From assembly GCF_040807025.1 (NCBI RefSeq), contig NC_090968.1, positions 7,057,906 to 7,121,905 of the forward strand: a DNA stretch of 64,000 nucleotides, given 5' to 3'. The stretch comes from Struthio camelus. Taxonomy: Eukaryota > Chordata > Aves > Struthioniformes > Struthionidae. Under the pieces are notes generated by a model. The model saw only the letters and a list, made by a program, of their open reading frames with translations, was not told where the DNA came from and searched no databases. Shown here one piece after another: positions 45,810 through 64,000 of the stretch. Each line of letters begins with the position of its first letter. The stretch's first letter is position 1. The translations under genes were made by a program, and so were the position numbers.

Positions 45810-48800
45810 TCCCCAGTAAATAAATTGGCTATGGACAAACGAGGAGAGGATTGAAGCAGCAGCCTAGTTGTTTGTTCCAGGCTATGGAAAAGCAGCACCA
45901 ACTGAAGTACTCTACCACTGTAGAGGTCTCTGTGGGTGTCCACATGCTTTTCATCAGCAGGAGGAAAATCACTGTACAGAATAAAGTTCCCAATACCAGG
46001 CCCAATCTTTAGGTACCTCCTGGAGCCACAATAGTTGTTTAAACAGCAGGAATGCTTGTCAAATTTTGTCACAGAGGCATTGCAGTTTGCAGCCATAAAA
46101 CAAGACTCTGGGCTTGTCAACTGCTGTGTGTGTTTTCAGCTTGCATCCCTTGCCACGAGGACTGCTGTGTATTGTTCTGGGGTTTGTTTGTTTGCTTTTA
46201 AGTGCACTCAAGTAGCTGCACTGAAGTGCTGCAGGAAGGGACCAAGCTGGCAGCCCAGTCAGCACAGCAGCTCAAGGGAATGTCACATCACACAGTTTCT
46301 TCTCTGTCATGAAGAGCTATTCTGTGATGGTTTGTATGCAAATAGGAACACAGACTGGAACTCTGTGAATTCTGCCACTGAAAAAGACAGGTATAAACAG
46401 GAGAACAATGTGATAGAGCAGCCCTAAACATTAGGATGTTTGGAAATGCTTTTTCAGGTCCCTTGGGTAAAAAATCCACTTTTTAATTGTAACGTCCTTT
46501 CACATACTGCAAGTTTGGTATTCCACTGCCAATACCATACTCAATGGCTCTGTACAATACACAGGGGAAGGGAAGATCTCGGCCTACTATTACCCTTCTG
46601 GTTACAACATGTTAAGTGAGTCATTACTGTGTGTGACAAGATAATAAACCCTGACAACTTTTAAATGTCATTTTGTAATTAAGATGTCTCAAAGTCGCCC
46701 TTCTTTAAGGAGGAACTGTGTGTAAGATTGTGTAACTCGGACCTGCCTGTAGCCAAAATACCAGACTATCTCAGCAGCAGACAGTTGGGAATGACTGCAG
46801 CAAATTACCACTGAAAAGGCTGGTTTAGAGAATTGTTGGGGTCACTGCAGCACCTGCCTGCTCCCAAGCAGTGCAGATGCTCTAGGAGCCTTCAGCTGTG
46901 CTTCTGGGAACAGTGGCTGTATTTTGGAAGTGATCTGGATGGGCTCCTAGCATGCCTGAAGCTGGGAGTGCTCTGACCTTGTGCCCTGCAGGCTGGCAGC
47001 CAGCTGATGTCCTGAGGGAGCCCTGCAGATTCCAGGTCAGTAATAGACTAGGGTTGTGCTGCACGGGACTGACCTTTGCATCTCTCTGGATGCCTCTGAT
47101 CACATGTGGTGGGCAGCCTTGAGAAACAGCCTGCTCTGAGGTAAGCCAGGAAAGAGCTGAACATAATGTCCTGAGACTGATAAATACTTGATTGCTATTT
47201 TATTTTGTCCTCCTGTCAAGCAGAAAGCAGTTAGGCCAAGCTGTCCATGCTTCAGATTCAGCAGGAAATCTGACTTTTAAGGATCAGCATTTATACTGGG
47301 AGATAAAGCAGATCACAATGAGCAGACTGATGTCCTGGTACTATGCTGAGGATGGAGGAGGTTCTGGTTAGTGGCTGTACACAGAAAACAATGGCCCAAC
47401 CCCAGTGAATGCTACCTTTCTTTCTCTGATAAAGACAGCAGTGTCAGCAGCAAAAGCACGTTAATATGTGCTTTTGGTGTGCATTTCTTTGTGGAAAAAT
47501 ATCTGTAGTAAGGATGATTTTCACACAGCTAGCACTGCGATCAGTGCCTCTTTAACCCTAGAGGAACAAAGAGCAGCACTGTGGTGTCTGTACCCCCTTA
47601 ATTTGATCATATAGTTGAAAGTCTTTTTCAATCCTGTCTCCTGAAATCCTTTCCAAGAGACTGCTGTGAACTACCTTTAGATAGCTGTAACTTTACTTGA
47701 TAAAAATCTATCATTTTAGAATCTCTCTCTCATGGCTGTCAGCAGCTGTCCCAGTATGTGACTGAAAAAAAAAAAAAGCCCACTTCTTAATATTTTCAGC
47801 ACTTTTCTCCACTATGTGACTACTAAAAGGCTATTAGCTCATATGAAGAGTTAAGTAGTAGGAGGGATGAACATTCTTCTGATTATTAGATCAGAGATGG
47901 ACAGCCAGGAGATGAACAAAGGTGAGTTCTCTTTTTCACCTTACAATTAAAAGTACTGCAGTGAATCTTGCTGTTGGGAGAGGCAACCTTGATATTTAAC
48001 TCTGCATATCCCCAAGCTTTTAACTCTGGCAAGTGGTAAAACTGGACACCCTCATGCCTGTATCCTCCTTGTCCGTGCTGCTGCTCAGCAGACAGAGGTA
48101 TCTGGCAGAGGGAGTAGTTTGCTCTGTAATGGCTCGCTTGCCTTTAGTCATGATTTCACAAGAGCATACGTGAGCTCTTGTGTATTGGGCTACTTTTTTT
48201 ATTTTTAAGACGTGACAAGCTGGAATAAGAACAGATGCTCTGGGCAAAGGTCAGGAACGGGCATCAGTGGGGTGTTCTTGTAAAGCCCTCTCCTGCACAG
48301 CTCTCAGATCTCTCTTGCAGTTTTTATGATGCATGGGCAAGCAACTGGACGAGCAGGACAAGCTGCTGTGCTAGCAGTATGCAGATGACAGCTAGGGCTG
48401 TGTTTTGCATTAAGCAAAGACTGCAGCAGAGCCTGTGCTCTAGTGAACTGAAAGAAAGCTTGGAAGGAGAGTACTAGTGAGGCAGGTGGGAGGGGAAGGA
48501 TGTTGAAGAACAGCCTCTACTATGTGTTCTCCTCATGCTCGGCATATTACTGAATTCTGAAAACACCCATATCTGTCCAGTAGGCACTCCCTTTCTACTG
48601 GAGGCGGATGCAGATTTAATTACTATAAATCATATTTAGGAGTGGAGCCAGCTGATGAAAAGACACCCATCCCTACAGAATGCAATAGTTGTACTGCCTT
48701 CGTGCTTCCGCCCCATCACCTTACCCCATAGCTCCTCTCTTCAGTGATTCCAGGTTCAGCATCAAGTCCAGCTCTAGGTCTTGAGGTATTTGTACTCTAA

Positions 48801-51340
48801 AGAATTATTAAAGAGCTCACTTCTTCCTCGATTACCACATTCTTTTTTTTAATTTGATTGGCAGGGCTATTGAAGTAGAAATTTGCAGGATCTAGCCAAA
48901 GTCTGAAACCTGTTCTAGCAAGAGATGATTTGTGTAAGTCATACTTCAGCAAAGGGAAAAGAAAGTGAAATCATTCAGTTCCTACATCAGTGTAGTGACT
49001 TGTACAGTATGGACAGCTGCTACAATTACAAAGGACAACTCTCAATGTAGGCAGCCTTCCTTCATACAGTTCCTAATAGCAAGGTATCTACCTGCTTTGC
49101 TAAATCAACCCTCTATAGATTCAAATTTTCATTAAAAGAACAGGCAGAACTGAAGCCTATCTTTAAACTGGAATATACCTTCTAGAGCTGGAATATGAAC
49201 GAAATGGCTACCAGCTTTAGGGCAGATCTCTCTCTTCCAGCTACTGACGAGCTTTCAGAGCTCTTTCTGCTACTGTCACTTGAGAAATATGCCAGTTGAC
49301 GAACGGGGACTGATGCGTCAGCCCTGCTGCTTTTTTGAGAATATGGCTTTATAAGCAGAAGTGCTGCAGCAAGGCAATACTTACAGGTATGTGAAAGGAA
49401 GGAAGGAGCTATTGATTGGCTAGATTCAATTAATTAGAGTCTGAAATTTATGGAACTGATTGAAACTTTATTTTTTGTATTTTTTTGCATTTTGCATTTT
49501 TGTATTTTTGCTTTTTTTTTTTAGTAGCAAGAATTGCATAAAGAACAAAACTATTGCAATCTGTTTTCTCTAATACTCATTTTCAGCACTAACTGTTAGT
49601 TGCCAGGGAAAAGAGGTAGTCAGCTTTACCAGCACAAAGAGGATTGCAGAGCAATCCTGGTTATTTTACAAACTAAATAACACTGCAATGCAGTCAGCTA
49701 GGAGAGAAGAAAAATACGTATACTCAGCTGCTGTAGTACCACCAGTGCTCCACGGACTAGTACAAAGGTTTCCTGCTGCAGCGACGTGGCAAGAATGATA
49801 CCTGTATCTGTTTATAAGAAAAACTGTAAGTATGTGCATGGCATATGAGCCAAAGTCTGAGAGGAAGGAGGGAGGCTGTTTGCTTTTTTTTTTGTGTTTT
49901 GGTACTGAACCCATCAAGGTAATGTTTTCCTTTAGTGAATTTCCTCTTCCGGAGTTTCCCTCCCTGCATGTGGGAAGGACTCAGCAGAGGATTATGTAAG
50001 CCCTTATTTAAAAACACATGAAGGAAAATTAAAAAGTGGGCTGAAATGATAGGTTATCACTTCAGCAAGCTTAGGTATTTGAACAGCTCTGTGAAAAGAC
50101 GTTACCGTGGATTACATTCTAGCCAAACAGCTATCCATCAGACAGATGGTGGGTTTTATCTGTTTTTTGTAAAGCCTTGCAAAACCAGCAGGACTGATGT
50201 GGATTAAGGCATACCTTCCTTCTGCATGCAGCCTGCAGAAAACTCCAGCTGACGTAACTGCGTTCTGTTCCTGCCGAGGCCCCGCTGCCTTCGATTGCCT
50301 TCAAAGCAGGACTGAGGTGGGTCAGTACTTGAACTGGGATCTGGAAGGATGAACGAGATGCTGCAGAGAGAAACGTAGGTAGGGTTTGTTAGCAGAGAAG
50401 TGGTGTAGCCCCTGCAGAGAGGTGGAAAGGCTGCACTAACAAGGCTTGTAGCCATCTGTTTTATAGATGTGAAACTGAGGTTTTTAGCACTTTTGGCCGT
50501 TAAAGTCCACCTAGCAAGTAATTAGTCCTCATGGTGGTGAAGGTTAGTACAGAGGTCCTGGTATCCGAGGTGCCGATTCCCAGCAACAGGTTTATCTTGC
50601 AATATCCACCCACATCACAAGAACCAAATTAGAAAGTATTTCTCTGTACTTATCCCAAGGCTGGTCTCTAATGAAACCAAACTCTTGGTCCGGGGTAGCC
50701 TTTCACTTCTTCAAGCACCACCTGGTATTAAAAAGGGGTTTCTCGTTTTTTATTAAGGGACTAGCTTACCTTGATAAAGCAAGGCAAAAGGAGCACTGGA
50801 AGGTTTGAAAAACAAACGTTAAATCAGTGTCTTATAGTATCCACTGAGGAGAGTCCTAGTTTCAAGTATTTGTCCACATTGGGTGTAGGAGGCAATTGGC
50901 ACTAATGCATGTGTGTTTTCCTGCGAGGTTGCCAAATGAAAGTTGCATGAACAGGGTGAATTCCTGCCTACCTACATCTGGATTAGAGATGCAATAAAAA
51001 GCCTGAAGTCAAGACTGGCAATGGTGTCCTAATTAGCGCTGGCATCAAAAGCCTATGGTGGCACTTAGGAATAGATTTAATTCTGGTCACTACAACATGA
51101 AATGGGTGCATCATTACGCAGTGCCACTGTCATGCAGCCGTCCTAGTGCGGTGAGACTGCCTAGACTTTGTCACTTACCTCTTGGCCCTCGCGTTTTGTT
51201 TACTGGAGGGTGAGCAGGACAGGGGCTTGAGCTGCTCGAATTGTCGAGCCTGGAAAAATGAGGGCAACCAACCACCACGCGCATAAGGGACCCTGTCCTT
51301 GCATATAATGTCAGCTTGAGGCTGGCCTCCCAGCTTGTTC
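45810..51340. other. Intergenic region between BAG4 and DDHD2
   Basis: About 5.5 kb of average-composition DNA with no recognised gene, tRNA or mobile element. The first 1-1.5 kb could be distal BAG4 3' UTR. Open frames are all under about 85 codons. There are short homopolymer and T-rich tracts near 47766, 49470-49520 and 49886. It becomes CpG-rich after about 51380, at the DDHD2 promoter. Confidence 0.5.
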
Positions 51341-51379
51341 GTGTTAGCAGGAAAGACACAATAACGCAGCACGGCTTGG

Positions 51380-51966
51380 GGGGCAGCGGCAGGCGCCCCG
51401 CCGGTGCGCATCCCGCCGACAGCCGCGAGGAGGAGCGGGGGCCGGGGGGCTGCGCCCGGGGCCGGGGCCGGGGCCCGGCGGAGGCGGAGGTGGAGGCGGA
51501 GCCGGAGCGGGCGGCACCTCCCGGGCTGGGCGGGCTCGGAGCCGGAGCCGCGGCCGGAGCCAGCGCCGGAGCCGGGCCGGGCCGGGCCTGCCGCGACGGT
51601 AACGGGGGTGCGCGGGGGGCTGCGCGGACGCGGGGGCCGGAGGGGGGGGGAGCAAATATATATAAAAATAAATAAATTATATATATATAATATGAATATT
51701 TCTGTTAATTTATATAAGGCGCCCCGCGCCCTCCGTCGCACCGGTGCATGAGGCCGAGCCGAGCCGGGGCCCGGGCGCGCAGGGCGGCCCCGGCTCGGTT
51801 CCGCTCGGTCCGGCCGCCGCCGCGGTGCCGCCGCCGCTCCCGGCTTCTGCCCGCTCACTGCCGTCCCCCCGCTCCTCCGCAGCGCTCCGCCGGGGACTTT
51901 GCCGCCCAGCGCCCCTCCCCGCTGCGCCAGGCCGCCTCCTCGCCCGGGCGGGTCCGGCTCGGCGCA
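51380..51966 (+). promoter_or_regulatory. DDHD2 CpG-island promoter and probable noncoding first exon
   Basis: A dense CpG island precedes DDHD2. A likely untranslated first exon ends at 51966 (CTCGGCGCAG followed by GTACCG). It would splice to an acceptor at 52158-52159 or 52188-52189, just before the start codon. The island is interrupted by a 66-bp nearly pure A/T stretch (51653-51718) of TATATA and AATAAATAAA words. Long open frames on the minus strand here reflect GC content. Confidence 0.6.
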
Positions 51967-52196
51967 GGTACCGGCTGGACGCGCTTTGGACTCGGAGCCC
52001 ACCGCGTCTCTGACGCGTATTCTGCGGAACCGGCTTTTCCCCATTTGTGGCATTGAACTGTTCGGTCCAGCCTACTTTCAAAGTAAATGTTACAGATTCG
52101 GGGGGAAGCATTTTCCATTCTATGCGGAATAAACGCTTTAGAGGGTCTTTTAAATTCAGGTCCTTGCGTCTCCTGTTCCCTTTGTTCAGGAGCATC

Positions 52197-62705
<10,509 letters not shown>

Positions 62706-64000
62706 CCAACCTGTGCTCTTCTGGCAGTTTGATGTAAGTCACCTTGCCTATACCTTTGTTCTGAATTTCCTAAGAGACCTTAGAAGGCATCTGGTCCGCT
62801 TGAGGGAAAAATGTTTCATATTCTTGTCGCCATGCCAAAGGGAAGAGATCATTTAGGGTTTTTTTCTGGCCTGTCAGCATGTTTGGCTTCTTTTCGCCTA
62901 ACTTGCACACAAGCATTATCAGGCACAAGGATGGCTAATAGATTTCTGCTGCTGAAGATATGGGCAAGAGCAATTGCTCATGGCATGTATGATCATTTGC
63001 ATCCACCAAGGAAATGACCAGATATGAAGCCTATACTTTAAGCCTCCTGGGCTAAACATTTCTTACAGACATGTAGGGAACCACAGCATGAACCTTGCTG
63101 TTATTACAGAGCGTGTATTCACCCTATGCTGCAGATTGTTGGGAGAGGGTAGACTAAGGGAAAGATTCATTCTTACTGTTTCTTGTACTCCAGGTCTACT
63201 GCTGGCAATTGCTGGATACGGGAGACTGGGCCAGATAGATGGTCTGCTGTAATACAGCTATTCTTACATTTTTCTTTTGCTTTCTTAGACCCAAACTAAC
63301 TCAGTACTCACCAGGAAAGTCCAGATTTCTTCTCTGCCTTCCTCCCTCCTCTGCTGCTGTGTCCTGCATGCTGCTTCCCAAGTACCTGCTGCTACCTGGA
63401 GATGTGGATGATTTTCCTCCATTTTGGGTAGAAAAATCAAAGGAAAACACTTCTGCAAAAACACACACAGCACTTGCACTGTGACTCCCTGTGGCAACAT
63501 GTACTCTTAACCCTTCACCCTACAACCTGTGTGACCACCTTGTAAGTTATCACACCAGTACAAACGCAGACTAGATGTCTAGGCTAGGAACTGACATACA
63601 AGGGCCTGAAATCTGCTCCCGACTTAGTGAGGAAACTTGTAGCTTGCAACCTTTGAGAAATAAAAGCCTTAAAAGTGCAGTGTGGAGAGAGCTATAGCAG
63701 GCTTGCTGAGCAAAGGGGCCTGCTGACTTCTCTCAGGAGAAGGATGAGGCATTGTCTCTTTCCCTCCTGTAACAGTGAGCACTAGAGAGGCTAGAGCATG
63801 CGAGGTGAAGAACAAGGAGCACAGGCATCTGCTAAGCAAGCAGGAATATGCCTACCAACCACTCTTATCTCCCTGAATTGCTCCTTCTTGGTTCCTTCAG
63901 GAAGGACTGCCCCATAAAAACAACTCATGAGAGAAGCATGTTTGTGAATACTTGAACCAGGCTTTACTGTCTGCTGTAATACATTAGTATTGATTTCTCA
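62706..64000 (+). other. DDHD2 3' UTR and right-hand flank
   Basis: From the stop codon to the polyA signal the sequence is average-composition noncoding DNA of about 950 bp, or contains a 3' UTR intron. An acceptor-like TTTCTTAG lies near 63289. Beyond 63690 I see no coding exon. In human the next gene, PLPP5, lies in the opposite orientation, so its 3' end may be just past the window. Confidence 0.5.
63659..63664 (+). terminator. DDHD2 polyadenylation signal
   Basis: AATAAA followed closely by AAAGCC, with a GTGTGG-type downstream element about 20 nt later. It is the first canonical signal after the DDHD2 stop codon. Confidence 0.7.

Noticed and set aside
51175-52053. 292-codon minus-strand open frame over the DDHD2 CpG island
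   Set aside because: Arg/Pro/Ala-rich shadow of a CpG island, with the AT-only block inside it translated as improbable Ile/Tyr/Phe clusters.

Overview
This window is vertebrate genomic DNA, almost certainly from a bird. The evidence is six multi-exon genes with vertebrate protein sequences, a CR1 (chicken repeat 1) LINE tail inside a DDHD2 intron, very GC-rich promoters, short introns, and GC-rich minisatellites of the kind found on avian microchromosomes. The gene order ASH2L(+) STAR(-) GRK(-) LSM1(-) BAG4(+) DDHD2(+) matches the human 8p11.23 block beside FGFR1 (ASH2L, STAR, LSM1, BAG4, DDHD2). The one difference is an extra GRK4/5/6-type kinase gene between STAR and LSM1.

Layout. Positions 1-2.4 kb are pyrimidine-rich and gene-poor. 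ASH2L (16 coding exons, 630 aa) fills 2.5-13.6 kb behind a CpG promoter with CRE and TCTCGCGAGA elements; its first intron holds a 192-bp higher-order minisatellite. It converges on STAR (7 exons, 282 aa, 14.6-17.7 kb). Positions 17.8-31 kb are extremely GC-rich and contain the GRK gene (15 identified exons, 558 aa; the last coding exon is uncertain), with minisatellites at its 3' side, in intron 1 and upstream. LSM1 (4 exons, 133 aa, 33.7-39.5 kb) and BAG4 (5 exons, 411 aa, 39.9-45.7 kb) diverge from one 403-bp promoter. About 5.7 kb without recognisable genes follows. DDHD2 (16 coding exons, 712 aa) lies at 52.2-62.7 kb with its polyA signal at 63.66 kb.

The genes do not form a pathway. They cover chromatin methylation (ASH2L), steroidogenic cholesterol import (STAR), GPCR desensitisation (GRK), mRNA decay (LSM1), Hsp70 co-chaperoning (BAG4) and lipid hydrolysis (DDHD2). 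The shared theme is conserved synteny.

The main discovery candidate is the GRK gene. GRK4, GRK5 and GRK6 each lie in an FGFR-bearing paralogon (FGFR3, FGFR2, FGFR4), and the FGFR1 paralogon lacks a GRK in human. A complete, intact-looking kinase exactly there looks like the missing fourth whole-genome-duplication copy, retained in this lineage and lost in mammals. A second candidate is an 18-nt in-frame microexon inside a GC-AG intron of ASH2L. All exon boundaries were read by eye from splice signals, reading phase and recalled human protein sequences; no search or alignment was run.
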